Shown in pieces: positions 1 to 9,012 of a DNA stretch of 64,000 nt (position 1 is its first letter; each line of letters opens with the position of its first letter). A model generated the notes under the pieces. The model saw only the letters and a list, made by a program, of their open reading frames with translations, was not told the origin of the DNA and did no database searches. Position numbers and translations under genes: made by a program. The DNA is from Tetragenococcus solitarius NBRC 100494 (GTDB lineage Bacteria; Bacillota; Bacilli; Lactobacillales; Enterococcaceae): NCBI RefSeq assembly GCF_001544195.1, contig NZ_BCPY01000005.1, forward strand, positions 27,499 to 91,498, given 5' to 3'.

Positions 1-300
1 TTGGTTTTAGAAAAAACGCCAAAAGTTATCCAATTGATTAAACGAATCCAACCAACAACTTTATTAATAGGATTTAAATTACTAGTTGATGTTTCAAAAC
101 AGACATTAGTAGCTACGGCAAAAGCTAGTTTTGAAAAAAATCAAGCCGATTATGTATTAGCTAACGACCTAGCAAAGATTAAAGACAACCAGCATATTGG
201 TTACCTTATAGATAAAAGCGGTCAACTTATCGGAGAAGAACAAACAAAAGAAGCGATTGCAAGATTAATTGCTCAAACAGTTATTAACCATAACGTATAA
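1..300 (+). CDS. coaB: Phosphopantothenate-cysteine ligase, C-terminal part (cut by window edge)
   Basis: This is the last 99 codons of a CoaB-type ligase, which joins cysteine to 4'-phosphopantothenate in coenzyme A synthesis. The visible part carries the conserved segment KTPKVI followed by a GFKLL stretch and an ADYVLAND-type segment, as in the C-terminal half of CoaB. The true start lies upstream of the window, so the TTG at base 1 is only the first in-frame codon. It is followed 19 bp later by coaC, so the ligase and decarboxylase are separate neighbouring genes here, as in other Lactobacillales, and not a fused Dfp protein. The family call is firm; the length cannot be judged. Confidence 0.9.
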   Translation: MVLEKTPKVIQLIKRIQPTTLLIGFKLLVDVSKQTLVATAKASFEKNQADYVLANDLAKIKDNQHIGYLIDKSGQLIGEEQTKEAIARLIAQTVINHNV

Positions 301-319
301 TTTTATGGGAGGAGTTAAA

Positions 320-874
320 ATGACAAAACATATTTTATTAGGAGTCACTGGTAGCATCTCTGCCTATAAATCCGCAGATATCGCCAATGAACTGACGAAA
401 AAGGGCTACTTATTAGATGTTCTTATGACAAACAGCGCCCAAGAATTTATTACACCATTGACCTTACAGTCATTAACCAAACGGATGGTACATACTGATG
501 TTATGAACGAACCAAACCCCAGTAAGATTAATCATATCGAATTAACCAAACCTGCCGATTTATTCTTAGTTGCACCAGCAACGGCCAACATCATTGGAAA
601 ATTGGCCAATGGTCTGGCAGATGATTTAATTAGTACCGTTGCACTTGCATTGCCTAGCGACCGGACAAAATTGATTGCACCGGCCATGAATACAAACATG
701 TACACCCACCCGCTTGTGCAAAAAAATTTAGATACCTTAAAAGACATTGGCTACAAAGAAATTGAACCGCGAGAATCCTTACTGGCTTGTGGTGATTACG
801 GTTCAGGTGCACTAGCTACAGCTGATGTTATTGTTGAAAGAGTCGTAAAAATACTCGAAGGCAAGGAGGCCTAA
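320..874 (+). CDS. coaC: Phosphopantothenoylcysteine decarboxylase
   Basis: This 184-residue flavoprotein decarboxylates 4'-phospho-N-pantothenoylcysteine in CoA synthesis. It shows the N-terminal GVTGSISAYKSADI flavin-binding segment, the LVAPATANIIGKLANGLADDL block with its conserved substrate-clamp region, and a PAMNTNMYTHP motif typical of HFCD-family decarboxylases. The start is the ATG at 320, preceded by GGGAGG at about 308-313; an earlier in-frame start would overlap coaB and lacks a ribosome binding site. The length is normal for stand-alone CoaC. It sits between coaB and panT in one operon. Confidence 0.95.
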   Translation: MTKHILLGVTGSISAYKSADIANELTKKGYLLDVLMTNSAQEFITPLTLQSLTKRMVHTDVMNEPNPSKINHIELTKPADLFLVAPATANIIGKLANGLADDLISTVALALPSDRTKLIAPAMNTNMYTHPLVQKNLDTLKDIGYKEIEPRESLLACGDYGSGALATADVIVERVVKILEGKEA

Positions 875-879
875 AAGTT

Positions 880-1518
880 ATGAAGCAGAAACAAAAAACT
901 TTTCAGCTGGTTTTGACCGCTTTTTTTCTGGCGATATTAATTTTACTTGCCTCGGTACCTTTTCTTGGCTTTATTCCAATTGGTCCTTTAAACGCAACAA
1001 CATTGCATATTCCCGTTATTATTGCTTCCATCGTTTTAGGACCACGCTTGGGAGCATTTTTAGGCGCAAGCTTTGGTCTGATTAGTATGATTCGTTCTAC
1101 GATTATTGTAACGCCTCTATCCTTTGTCTTCTCGCCTTTTATTGCACCTTTAGGAGCAAGTGGTTATGGTAGTTGGAAAGCTTTATTGATCACATTCATT
1201 CCACGAATTTTAATCGGAATTGTGCCTTATTATTTCTACCGCTGGTTTGAAAAACGGATGAAAGATCGTAAACACGGTCTAGGTCTTTTTTTAGCTGGTC
1301 TATTAGGGGGAATTGTAAATACAATTTTGGTTATGAATATGATTTATTTCCTATTTCAAGGCGAATATGCTCAAGTAATTGGCGAGGCAGGAAATGCCGT
1401 TTATGTAGCTATACTTTCCATTATATTTGCTCAAGGGATTCCTGAAGCTATTGTTGCTGGTATTGCTACAGCCGGAGTTGCCACAGTTTTGTTACGCTTT
1501 TTAAAAAAACGCGTCTAA
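880..1518 (+). CDS. panT: ECF transporter S component, probably pantothenate-specific (PanT)
   Basis: This 212-residue membrane protein has about six hydrophobic segments and the look of an ECF-family substrate-binding (S) component: an early FIPIGPLNATTLHIPVI region, then LGPRLGAFLGASFGLISM and a C-terminal EAIVAGI segment. S components bind a vitamin and dock on a shared EcfAA'T module, which is not encoded next to it. Position directly after coaB-coaC, with a ribosome binding site (AAGGAGG at 862-868) inside the end of coaC, supports pantothenate as the substrate. That assignment is from context and family resemblance. The gene ends 1 bp before a terminator-like inverted repeat. Confidence 0.8.
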   Translation: MKQKQKTFQLVLTAFFLAILILLASVPFLGFIPIGPLNATTLHIPVIIASIVLGPRLGAFLGASFGLISMIRSTIIVTPLSFVFSPFIAPLGASGYGSWKALLITFIPRILIGIVPYYFYRWFEKRMKDRKHGLGLFLAGLLGGIVNTILVMNMIYFLFQGEYAQVIGEAGNAVYVAILSIIFAQGIPEAIVAGIATAGVATVLLRFLKKRV

Positions 1519-1607
1519 AAAAGAGATTGCCAAGAGAAAGTGACCTCAAAAAAGTTAAGACTAAATTCTAACTTCTAAGGAACACTTCTATTTTGGCAAT
1601 CTCTTTT
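1519..1607. terminator. Long-loop bidirectional terminator between panT and murB
   Basis: A perfect 15-bp stem (1519-1533 with 1593-1607) closes a 59-base interior that itself contains shorter pairings (AAGTTA/TAACTT and AAGTG/CACTT). It lies immediately after the panT stop and just before the convergent murB stop at 1632, so it probably ends transcription from both sides. The large branched interior is unlike a simple intrinsic terminator. Confidence 0.65.
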
Positions 1608-1631
1608 ATTATCCCTAAAAGAATGTTCTTT

Positions 1632-2570
1632 TTACGTCCGGTTACTTTTGTCAATCAATGTCGCATTGACTTCTTCACCGATAATACGAACTTCTGTTTG
1701 CAAATTGACGTCAAATTTTTCCTTGATAACTTTTTGTATATGAGCAATCAGTTCTACATAGTCAGTAGCCGTTGCACCGTCTACATTAATAATAAAGCCA
1801 GCATGCTTATTAGAAATTTGTGCACCGCCCCATTGCAGCCCTTGTAAGCCTGCTTGTTGAATCAATTGCCCTGTAAAATGTCCAGGTGGCCGTTTAAATA
1901 CACTCCCACACGAAGGATATTCTAACGGTTGTTTTGATTCACGCAAGTAAGTTAACTCATCCATTCGTTCTTTGATGAAATGATACTGTCCCTCTTTTAA
2001 AGTAAAGCGAGCATTCAAAATGATCCCATGTTGCACTTGAATCGCGCTATGTCGATAGCTAAAAGCCATATCTTGGTTAGAAAGCGTTTCGACAGAACCA
2101 TCAGGCATTAAAACGTCACAAGAAGTAAATACATCTTTGATTTCCCCATCATAGGCACCAGCATTCATAAATACAGCTCCACCGACACTTCCAGGGATCC
2201 CACAAGCAAACTCTAAACCGCTTAAAGACGCATCAAGTGCTGCATAGCTAGTGTCGATTAAGCGAGCGCCCGCTTGTACTTCAACCACATTATCTGTCAC
2301 TTTAATTTGGTTCATCGCCAAAAGCATAATGACAACGCCGCGAATACCGCCATCTCGTACAATTAAATTACTAGCATTCCCTAAAACCAGCCAAGGAATA
2401 TCTTGATTACGACAGTACAAAACGAGTTCTTCAGCTTCTTCTTCGGTCTCAGGAAAGGCTAACACATCAGCCGGACCACCGGTCTTTGTAAATGTATAGT
2501 GTTTTAATGGTTCATCAATTAGTAAATTAACTGTTGGAAATTGTTGTACTATTTTTTCTTTATCCACCAA
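1632..2570 (-). CDS. murB: UDP-N-acetylenolpyruvoylglucosamine reductase
   Basis: MurB reduces UDP-GlcNAc-enolpyruvate to UDP-MurNAc with NADPH and FAD, the second committed step of peptidoglycan synthesis in the cytoplasm. Visible signatures are the FAD-binding GNASNLIVRDGG segment, GIPGSVGGAVFMNAGAYDGEI, the YRHS segment, and CGSVFKRPPGHF with the catalytic serine, ending with a conserved EVRIIGE acid. The 312-residue length is normal. The start is TTG at 2570 or GTG at 2567; GGAGAAG lies just upstream at 2574-2580. It is transcribed alone, convergent with panT. Confidence 0.95.
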   Translation of the reverse strand: MVDKEKIVQQFPTVNLLIDEPLKHYTFTKTGGPADVLAFPETEEEAEELVLYCRNQDIPWLVLGNASNLIVRDGGIRGVVIMLLAMNQIKVTDNVVEVQAGARLIDTSYAALDASLSGLEFACGIPGSVGGAVFMNAGAYDGEIKDVFTSCDVLMPDGSVETLSNQDMAFSYRHSAIQVQHGIILNARFTLKEGQYHFIKERMDELTYLRESKQPLEYPSCGSVFKRPPGHFTGQLIQQAGLQGLQWGGAQISNKHAGFIINVDGATATDYVELIAHIQKVIKEKFDVNLQTEVRIIGEEVNATLIDKSNRT

Positions 2571-2637
2571 AAACTTCTCCTTTGTCCAAACGTCTCACCC
2601 ATTCTATCACGTTCTTTATAAACTGACCACTGATTGT

Positions 2638-3558
2638 TTAGTTCATTTTATTTTTTTCAATTTGTTGTAACATTTCAGCACAAATTTTATGACTGTTATA
2701 AATGTTTTCTTGACGCAGGTTGTTCACTGACCGAGTTTGTAAAGATTGGAGAAAAGCTTGTACCATCGGATAAAATCCTCTTTTAAAAAGCGTGTTTTCC
2801 CAGTCATCGAATGCTTCTGCTTGTTCCTGAGTCCCTTTTTGACTGGTAAATTGCGTTAAATTTCTTAAATAATAACTGCCATTTTCAGTTGTCAATTGGT
2901 AACTTTCCTGTTTAGATCCACTTTTTGCATCCATACTTAAAAGCGCAGTTGTTTGTTTGGTCTTTATTTTAAGCAAAGCCGTTTCTAATAAATTTTGCTT
3001 TGTTTCAGAAATGTCACTTAAAAAAGTTTGTATCGGTTCATCTAAAAGGTAGACCGCCGTATCAACTAAATGTAAAAATACATCGAATATTTCAAAAGTA
3101 GTTGCTTGCTTATTAGCGATTTGATTCTTTTGTAAAAATAATAAACGTTTATTGTCTTTTTCTTTTAATTTTTCTACCATCGGAGCAAAACGCCGATTGA
3201 ATCCTACCATTAAAATAAGTTTTTTTTCTTTAGCCAAAGTAAATAGCTCTTCTACTTCTGCCATATTTTCACTTAAAGGTTTATCCACAAACACATCTAA
3301 GTAATTTTCTAAACATTTTTTTACTAGCTCATAATAGGTCTTCGTTGCTGAATGAATAAAGCAAGCCTGTATTCCTTCTTCTAATAATTCATCTAGATTA
3401 TTTTTCATGTGCTGCAAATGGTAACTACTTTGTAGGTTTTCTTGTACCTGTTTATTTCTTGTTGCAAAGTAAAATTCGGCTTGTCCTTGCATCTGTACAT
3501 AAATAGGTAAATAAGCTTTTTGCGCAATATTTCCTAATCCTAAAACGCCAACTTTCAT
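2638..3558 (-). CDS. Gfo/Idh/MocA family NAD(P)-dependent oxidoreductase
   Basis: The 306-residue protein begins with a Rossmann nucleotide-binding motif (VGVLGLGNIAQKAYLP) and carries the family's VDKPLSENMAEVEEL segment with the conserved lysine-proline, followed by MVGFNRRFAPMV. This resembles the MviM/virulence-factor-like branch of the family, which acts on sugars or related polyols. The substrate cannot be read from the sequence. It stands upstream of murB on the same strand with a 67-bp gap, so it could be co-transcribed with it. Confidence 0.85.
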   Translation of the reverse strand: MKVGVLGLGNIAQKAYLPIYVQMQGQAEFYFATRNKQVQENLQSSYHLQHMKNNLDELLEEGIQACFIHSATKTYYELVKKCLENYLDVFVDKPLSENMAEVEELFTLAKEKKLILMVGFNRRFAPMVEKLKEKDNKRLLFLQKNQIANKQATTFEIFDVFLHLVDTAVYLLDEPIQTFLSDISETKQNLLETALLKIKTKQTTALLSMDAKSGSKQESYQLTTENGSYYLRNLTQFTSQKGTQEQAEAFDDWENTLFKRGFYPMVQAFLQSLQTRSVNNLRQENIYNSHKICAEMLQQIEKNKMN

Positions 3559-3673
3559 CCTCTATGCTCCTTATATACCAATTTACTTCTATGGTACCGT
3601 ATTTTTTAAGAAAATAAAAATTTAGTTATTGATAAAACTTTTAACCGCACCTATATAATACCTGCTAGAACAT

Positions 3674-3702
3674 TTGAAGAAAAAAATATTTGGTGCTACA
3701 AT
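3674..3702 (+). promoter_or_regulatory. Promoter for the exonuclease gene
   Basis: TTGAAG at 3674-3679 and TACAAT at 3697-3702 are separated by exactly 17 bp, a good sigma-A match. Two small hairpin-forming stretches (AAGAG/CTCTT and AGCTGA/TTCAGCT) follow before the GGAG ribosome binding site at 3760-3763. Confidence 0.6.
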
Positions 3703-3773
3703 ACCTACGGAGATTATAAAGAGAAAGCTCTTAAAAAAGCTGATTCAGCTCTTTAATTAGGAGATGCCCATCA

Positions 3774-4307
3774 ATGAATTTTGTTGCAATGGATTTTGAA
3801 ACAGCAAATTATCAAAGACACAGCGCTTGTTCTTTGGCGTTAGTTATGGTAAAAAATAGTCAAATTGTAGACGAGTATTATACGTTAATTAAACCAGAAA
3901 CAAAATTTTTCTGGAAAAACATCCAAATTCATGGCATTCGTCCGCAAGATGTGGCAGACGCCCCAAAGTTTCCAGAAATATGGCCGACCATTCAACCTTA
4001 CTTTCAAGAAAATCGCTTGGTTGTAGCCCACAATGCCAGTTTCGATAATAGCGTATTAGCAGGGTGTTTAAACTATTATCATTTAGAACCCGCTCGTTTT
4101 TTGTCATTATGTACAGTTAAAACAAGTCGTAAACTTTATCCTGAAATTGACAACCATAAGTTGAATACGATGTGTGATTTTTTAAATATTCCTTTGGATC
4201 ATCACCACGACGCTTTAGCTGATAGTCGTGCTTGTGCAAATATTTTACTTAAAGAAGAACAATATTTTGGCACTGAACCCTTTAAGCAATTAGTCACAGC
4301 CAAGTAA
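3774..4307 (+). CDS. DnaQ-like DEDDh 3'-5' exonuclease
   Basis: The 177-residue protein is a single exonuclease domain of the DnaQ/epsilon superfamily. The metal-binding residues are visible as MDFET (D, E) at the N terminus, HNASFDNSVL in the middle, and HHDALADSRA (H and D) near the C terminus, so all DEDDh motifs are intact. It lacks polymerase or helicase domains, so it is probably a stand-alone exonuclease in repair or RNA/DNA end trimming. It has its own promoter and terminator and appears monocistronic. Confidence 0.88.
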   Translation: MNFVAMDFETANYQRHSACSLALVMVKNSQIVDEYYTLIKPETKFFWKNIQIHGIRPQDVADAPKFPEIWPTIQPYFQENRLVVAHNASFDNSVLAGCLNYYHLEPARFLSLCTVKTSRKLYPEIDNHKLNTMCDFLNIPLDHHHDALADSRACANILLKEEQYFGTEPFKQLVTAK

Positions 4308-4343
4308 AGAGGAAGGCTCCTAAACGAAGAGACCTTCCTCTTT
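4306..4343. terminator. Intrinsic terminator after the exonuclease gene
   Basis: An 11-bp perfect stem (4306-4316 with 4333-4343) is followed by ATTTTTA. It overlaps the stop codon of the exonuclease gene and faces the convergent acetyltransferase gene, so it may act on both strands. Confidence 0.8.
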
Positions 4344-4417
4344 ATTTTTATCATTTGCCAAGCCTTAGAAAACAGTGCTGCTAGATTTTTTAGCCTTATT
4401 TAAGTTTCCTGTCCTAT

Positions 4418-4945
4418 TTACTCATCAATCATTTTACTCATCAATAATACGTCTAGAAAACGGCCGTCATCACCTCTAGCGCCTCGCTTCATCACTGCTT
4501 CTGTTTGAAAACCGTACTTTTTATATAGATGAATTGCCCGCTTATTTTGTTTTTGTACAGTTAATTCTAAACGTCTAATTTGATTCGTCTGTTGCGCCCA
4601 ATCAATTAATTCTTCCAATAAAGTACTACCTAGTCCCATTCCCCAGTAATCTTTTAAAAGCGAAATGCCTACTTCGCCAATATGATCAATACGTTTTTCT
4701 TCACTTGTTCTTACTGAGGCCGTTCCTACGATTTCTGCTTCAACAACTGCAACTAAAAGCAACTGCGCTTGGCTATTATAAATGGTTTCTAGCTGGTTTT
4801 CCAATAAACCTACTGGCAAATTCATTCCAAATTCGTCCATCACTAGAAATTCCGTTTGCTTGCCGATTGTTTGCGAAACTTGTACTATTTGTTGAGCATC
4901 TTCTGGTAGAGCTTCTCGTATAGTCACATCTATATCTTCAGACAT
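4418..4945 (-). CDS. GNAT family N-acetyltransferase
   Basis: The 175-residue protein has the GNAT fold signature: an N-terminal TIREALPEDAQQI strand-helix, a central acetyl-CoA-binding motif around GVGISLLKDYWGMGLGSTLL, and the NKRAIHLYKKYGFQ motif at the end. The acceptor is unknown. Its start overlaps the end of tsaE by 8 bp, so the two genes are translationally coupled. In many Firmicutes the acetyltransferase beside tsaE is RimI, but this sequence is longer and closer to general GNAT proteins, so I do not assign RimI. Confidence 0.85.
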   Translation of the reverse strand: MSEDIDVTIREALPEDAQQIVQVSQTIGKQTEFLVMDEFGMNLPVGLLENQLETIYNSQAQLLLVAVVEAEIVGTASVRTSEEKRIDHIGEVGISLLKDYWGMGLGSTLLEELIDWAQQTNQIRRLELTVQKQNKRAIHLYKKYGFQTEAVMKRGARGDDGRFLDVLLMSKMIDE

Positions 4946-5420
4946 TTTGTTGCTCCCACCCTTTTTTTATACTGTCTTTAAAGGCTTCAGCTTGCCTACC
5001 AAACGCTCTTAAAGTTAGTTCGCGTTTATTTTGATTCACTGGATCTTTTTCAATAACCAATTCCAAGTAATCCAAAGGTAAAGCTTCTTGCAACTGCTTT
5101 CCCCATTCAATCACACACAGTCCTTCACCTTCAAAATATTCGTCTAAGCCCAAATCCCAGGCTCCCGTTTCAATCCGATATACATCCATATGGTAGAGTG
5201 GAAGACGTCCACTCATATATTCTTGTATAATAGTATAAGTTGGGCTTTTCACCATCTCTTGGATCCCTAGACCTTGGGCGATGCCCTTGGTTAAAGTAGT
5301 TTTCCCAGCTCCTAACTCACCTGTTAAAACTAAGTTATCCCCTGGTTTTGCCACTTTGCCGATCACTCTAGCGAAATTTTCTGTTGCTGATAAATCTTGT
5401 AAAGTGAACAATCGCCTCAC
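4938..5420 (-). CDS. tsaE: tRNA threonylcarbamoyladenosine biosynthesis ATPase TsaE
   Basis: TsaE is the ATPase of the TsaB-TsaD-TsaE complex that makes t6A at position 37 of tRNAs reading ANN codons. The Walker A motif GELGAGKTTLTKGIAQGLG is at about residues 34-52, and the SPTYTIIQEY segment and a VIEWG motif further on are typical. The length of 160 residues is usual. The start is GTG at 5420, or possibly TTG at 5411, which is better spaced from the AAGGAAG upstream. It heads a two-gene unit with the acetyltransferase. Confidence 0.95.
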   Translation of the reverse strand: MRRLFTLQDLSATENFARVIGKVAKPGDNLVLTGELGAGKTTLTKGIAQGLGIQEMVKSPTYTIIQEYMSGRLPLYHMDVYRIETGAWDLGLDEYFEGEGLCVIEWGKQLQEALPLDYLELVIEKDPVNQNKRELTLRAFGRQAEAFKDSIKKGWEQQNV

Positions 5421-5494
5421 TTCCTTTCAATCAAACGTCAGTATAGCTGCTTTAATAAAAAATAGCAAAATTTTTATTACCAACTTACAAAAAA

Positions 5495-5532
5495 GCTGAA
5501 AAAGCAAGCCAAGTTCAACCTACTTTTTCAGC
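5495..5532 (-). terminator. Terminator after pta
   Basis: A 10-bp stem (5495-5504 with 5523-5532) followed on the minus strand by a run of T residues ends the pta transcript, 14 bp after its stop codon. Confidence 0.75.
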
Positions 5533-5545
5533 AATATAAATATCG

Positions 5546-6526
5546 TTAATCCATTAAAGATTGTCCAGCAGTAATGATGGCTAGTTTGTAAACATCTTCT
5601 TCATTACATCCACGAGATAAATCAGAAACAGGTTTATTCAACCCTTGTAAAATAGGACCAATCGCTTCAAAATTTCCTAAACGTTGAGCAATTTTATAAC
5701 CGATATTGCCCGATTGTAAATCTGGAAAGACAAAGACATTGGCTTTACCAGCTACTTCTGATTCAGGCGCTTTTAATTGTGCCACAGTTTGAATATAAGC
5801 TGAATCAAATTGCAGTTCACCATCAAGAGGTAAATCAGGCGCAAGCTCTTTGGCTATTTTAGTTGCTTCAATAGTAGCTTCTGATTGAGGGGCTTTAGCA
5901 GAACCTTTGGTTGAAAAGCTTAGCATAGCTACCTTAGGATCTATATCAAACATTTCTGCAGTTTTAGCCGACTCAATCGCAATTTCTGCTAATTCCTTAG
6001 GTTCGGGAGCGATATTTATGGCACAATCTGAAAATATATATTTTTCTTGTTCATTCCCACGCATCATCAAAAATGCGCCACTTGTTCGGCTGACACCAGG
6101 TTTTGTTTTTATAATTTGTAAAGCAGGACGGACAGTATCACCTGTGGCATGGATTGCCCCAGAAACTAAGCCATCTGTAATTCCCATGTAAGTTAACATC
6201 GTGCCAAAATAATTTTCATCCTTTAAAATTTCTTCGGCTTGTTCTCTTGTAGCTTTTCCTTTACGACGCTCTAGAAAAGCTTCAACAATTTGTTCCCAGC
6301 GCTTACAATTGTCAGGATCATAAATCGTCATATTGGAAATATTAATTCCCCGAGTTGAAGCAGCTTCTTCGATTTCTTTTTGTTTACCAATCAAGACAGG
6401 CTCAATTAATTCTTCCCCTCTCAAACGAGCGACCGCACTTAAAATACGAGTGTCTGATGCTTCCGGAAAAGCGATTTTGATTCCACGACGAACAATTTTA
6501 AATTTCAGACTATCAAATAATTCCAT
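5546..6526 (-). CDS. pta: Phosphate acetyltransferase
   Basis: Pta converts acetyl-CoA and phosphate to acetyl phosphate, feeding acetate kinase for ATP in fermentative metabolism. The 326-residue protein shows the family's MLSFSTKGSAKAPQ segment, the GELQFDSAYIQ motif and the VFVFPDLQSGNIGYKIAQRL block near the C terminus. The start is ATG at 6526 (MELFDSLK), preceded by GGAGGTAAC; an in-frame start 13 codons upstream has no ribosome binding site. It appears monocistronic. Confidence 0.95.
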   Translation of the reverse strand: MELFDSLKFKIVRRGIKIAFPEASDTRILSAVARLRGEELIEPVLIGKQKEIEEAASTRGINISNMTIYDPDNCKRWEQIVEAFLERRKGKATREQAEEILKDENYFGTMLTYMGITDGLVSGAIHATGDTVRPALQIIKTKPGVSRTSGAFLMMRGNEQEKYIFSDCAINIAPEPKELAEIAIESAKTAEMFDIDPKVAMLSFSTKGSAKAPQSEATIEATKIAKELAPDLPLDGELQFDSAYIQTVAQLKAPESEVAGKANVFVFPDLQSGNIGYKIAQRLGNFEAIGPILQGLNKPVSDLSRGCNEEDVYKLAIITAGQSLMD

Positions 6527-6666
6527 AAATATGTTACCTCCAGATTTTTTATACCTCTTTATCATACACTATAACAGGGAAAAAAAACAGGGATTTTTTC
6601 TGTATTAATTGAAAAAAACAACTTTTAAACATTTACCTAATTTGAAAAGCTAAACTGCTATATTAC

Positions 6667-6696
6667 TGCCAGCAAACTGTTATACTTTTGCTGGCA
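6667..6696 (-). terminator. Hairpin overlapping the end of ung
   Basis: A perfect 10-bp stem (6667-6676 with 6687-6696) spans the ung stop codon. No clear T-run follows on the minus strand, so termination at this site is uncertain. Confidence 0.4.
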
Positions 6697-7360
6697 ATTG
6701 CCAATCAATTGGTGTTTTTCCTAAAGCCACAAGTGCATTGTTAGCCTTGGAAAAGGGTCTTGAGCCAAAAAAACCACGGTTGGCTGACAAAGGGCTTGGA
6801 TGAACAGATTTGATAATTACGTGCTTACTTGTATCAATCATCGAAAATTTCTTTTGTGCAGGTTTTCCCCATAGGATAAACACTACCGGATCTTGTCGTT
6901 CATTTAATTTTTCAATTACTTTATCCGTTAACCGTTCCCATCCTTTTCCTTGATGGGAATAAGCCTGACCCTGACGTACAGTTAACACAGTGTTTAATAA
7001 TAACACGCCTTGTTTGGCCCAAGGAACTAAATACCCATGATTTACAGGGGGTATGCCTAAATCATTTTGCAGTTCTTTATAGATATTTTGTAAAGAAGGG
7101 GGTACTTTAACTCCCGGCTGCACAGAAAAAGACAGGCCATGTGCTTGGTTAGGTCCATGATAAGGATCTTGTCCTAAGATAACGATCTTTACTTTTTCGT
7201 AGGGCGTAATTTGTAATGCCTCAAAAATATGGTACATATCTGGATGAATTTTTTGAGTCGCATATTCTTGCTTTAAAAATTCACGTAAGTCTTGATAGTA
7301 TGGTTTTTGAAATTCATCGGCTAAAATATCCTGCCAACTATTATGAATGATCGTCTTCAT
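6680..7360 (-). CDS. ung: Uracil-DNA glycosylase
   Basis: Family 1 uracil-DNA glycosylase removes uracil from DNA to start base excision repair. The water-activating motif [13 protein letters not shown] and the DNA-intercalation motif [14 protein letters not shown] are intact, and [11 protein letters not shown] matches the family's third block. The start is ATG at 7360 (MKTIIHNSW), preceded by AAGGAGGG with 10-bp spacing. The protein has 226 residues, the normal length. Confidence 0.96.
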   Translation of the reverse strand: MKTIIHNSWQDILADEFQKPYYQDLREFLKQEYATQKIHPDMYHIFEALQITPYEKVKIVILGQDPYHGPNQAHGLSFSVQPGVKVPPSLQNIYKELQNDLGIPPVNHGYLVPWAKQGVLLLNTVLTVRQGQAYSHQGKGWERLTDKVIEKLNERQDPVVFILWGKPAQKKFSMIDTSKHVIIKSVHPSPLSANRGFFGSRPFSKANNALVALGKTPIDWQLPAKV

Positions 7361-7503
7361 GTAAATCAAACCCTCCTTATTTTTAAGCATATCTCAGAAA
7401 ACGATGAACTACAAGACGCTCTACGAATTTTTACTAAAAAACTTTTTACTAATAAGAAATCCCTTTGAAAATATGGTAAACTAAGTTTGTATAAAAAGAA
7501 GAA

Positions 7504-7546
7504 AGGCAGCTTAAAAAAAAGACTGTTGTATGATTTTAAGCTGCTT
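7504..7546 (+). promoter_or_regulatory. Leader hairpin in front of the HAD phosphatase gene
   Basis: A stem of 11 perfect pairs (7506-7516 with 7534-7544), extendable by two more, sits between a likely promoter (TTGAAA at 7465-7470 with an AT-rich -10 near 7488-7495) and the ribosome binding site AAAGGAAA near 7553. No T-run follows, so it is more likely an mRNA leader structure than a terminator. Confidence 0.45.
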
Positions 7547-7566
7547 GAAACGAAAGGAAACCACAT

Positions 7567-8439
7567 ATGATTAAGCTAATTGCTTCAGACATGGATGGAA
7601 CGTTATTAGATGCTAATATGCAAATTCCTGAAAAAAATGTAGCAGCGATTAAATATGCCCAATCACAAGGGGTTGAATTCATGGTCGCAACTGGACGTAA
7701 CCGTCTTGAGGCACTCCCTTCTTTAAAAGAAGCAGGAATTGAATGTGCGATGATTACTCTTAACGGCGCTCAGGTCTTTGATAAAAAAGGAAATTCCATG
7801 TTTATGGAGCCAATTGAATTGGAAACAGCAGAAAAAGTGTTAGATCTTTTAGAAAATGAAGATATTTACTATGAAATTTCTACCAACAAAGGGACTTTTT
7901 CGCAAAGCAAAGAACGACGAATTGAAAATTTCGCCACAATGGTAGCTGAAGCAATGCCCCATTTAACCCATAAAATGGCGATTGCTATGTCGACAGCACG
8001 ACTTGAATTTTTGCCAATTCGCTTTGTTGACAGTATTCGCGAAGTAATGCAGCAAGAAGATATTGTCGTTTTAAAAATTATTTGTTTTCATAGAGATGGA
8101 GCTGCATTTTTAGGGCCGGCTGCTCGCAACATTGATGAAAGTTTTGAAAATTTATTTGTCACATCTTCAGGTCAAAACAACTTAGAAATTAATCATCGCT
8201 CAGCACAGAAAGGAATTGCGGTTGCTCATATTGCCAAAGAACGAGGAATTACTTTAGACGAAGTGATGACAATTGGTGATAATTTAAATGATGTCAGTAT
8301 GATCCAAACCACTGGCGTTAGTTTTGCCATGGGAAATGGCTTACCTGAAGTGAAAGAATATGCAAAATATATTACAGATACCAACGTCGCTGCAGGTGTT
8401 GGACAAGCAATCTATCGCTCGATTGAAGAAAATTTGTAA
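7567..8439 (+). CDS. Cof-type HAD-IIB phosphatase
   Basis: The 290-residue protein has the HAD nucleophile motif SDMDGTLLDAN at residues 6-16, an ATGRNR segment (motif II threonine), and the motif IV segment TIGDNLNDVSMI, with a large cap domain between. Cof-type enzymes dephosphorylate small phosphorylated metabolites such as sugar phosphates, FMN or PLP; the natural substrate is not predictable. It is followed 33 bp later by a LURP-one-like gene that is probably co-transcribed. Confidence 0.9.
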   Translation: MIKLIASDMDGTLLDANMQIPEKNVAAIKYAQSQGVEFMVATGRNRLEALPSLKEAGIECAMITLNGAQVFDKKGNSMFMEPIELETAEKVLDLLENEDIYYEISTNKGTFSQSKERRIENFATMVAEAMPHLTHKMAIAMSTARLEFLPIRFVDSIREVMQQEDIVVLKIICFHRDGAAFLGPAARNIDESFENLFVTSSGQNNLEINHRSAQKGIAVAHIAKERGITLDEVMTIGDNLNDVSMIQTTGVSFAMGNGLPEVKEYAKYITDTNVAAGVGQAIYRSIEENL

Positions 8440-8472
8440 CCCTTCGTTTTGTACTTTAAGGAGGTGAGGATC

Positions 8473-9000
8473 GTGTCAGAGTTTTACATTCAAGACAAAC
8501 AATTAAGTAACATTACACGCACAGTTGTAACAGATGCGCGCGGTCACTCTCAATTCTTGCTTGTCGGACGTTGGGGAACAAAAGGAGATGCCCTTTCTTT
8601 ATATCGAATGAACGGAAGTCTAATTGCTAGTATCAAGCAAATCAGCTTAACTTTTGGCAACCGCTTTGAAATCTATGAGAACTATGTAAAAGTGGGTACT
8701 TTACAAAAAATTTTTAATTGGCCAGGTGACTTCTACTATATTAAACAATTAAATTGGAGTGTACACGGGGATATCTATCATCATTATTACAAAATCCATC
8801 ACTTTAATAAAGAAATTATGCAAATGAAAAAAGCCGCTTTTTTAACAGGCGATTATTACATGTTAGAGATTCCCGATCCAGCAAACGCACCTGTTTGTAT
8901 TTGTGTAGCCGCTATTATGGATTATTGGCTGTATAATCGCAATCGTAAAAAGAAAGCAACTATTTGCTTTGACCGTGCTTTATCAAACAGTTTTGATTAA
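8473..9000 (+). CDS. LURP-one-related / YxjI-like beta-barrel protein
   Basis: This 175-residue protein has the feel of the tubby-C2-like LURP-one-related family: an LLVGRWGTKGDALSLYRMNG segment, ISLTFGNRFEIYENYVKVGT with alternating strands, and a late short hydrophobic strand at CICVAAIMDYWLYNR. The biochemical role of bacterial members is unknown. The start is the GTG at 8473, preceded by an ideal AAGGAGG at 8458-8464; the ORF could extend upstream to a TTG at 8449, but that lacks a ribosome binding site. It lies directly after the HAD gene. Confidence 0.6.
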   Translation: MSEFYIQDKQLSNITRTVVTDARGHSQFLLVGRWGTKGDALSLYRMNGSLIASIKQISLTFGNRFEIYENYVKVGTLQKIFNWPGDFYYIKQLNWSVHGDIYHHYYKIHHFNKEIMQMKKAAFLTGDYYMLEIPDPANAPVCICVAAIMDYWLYNRNRKKKATICFDRALSNSFD

Positions 9001-9012
9001 AAATTAAAGCAT

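Noticed and set aside
7366..7566. Minus-strand ORF of 66 codons upstream of ung
   Set aside because: It overlaps the promoter and leader of the HAD phosphatase gene and the ung ribosome binding site and has low-complexity Phe/Leu/Ser composition.
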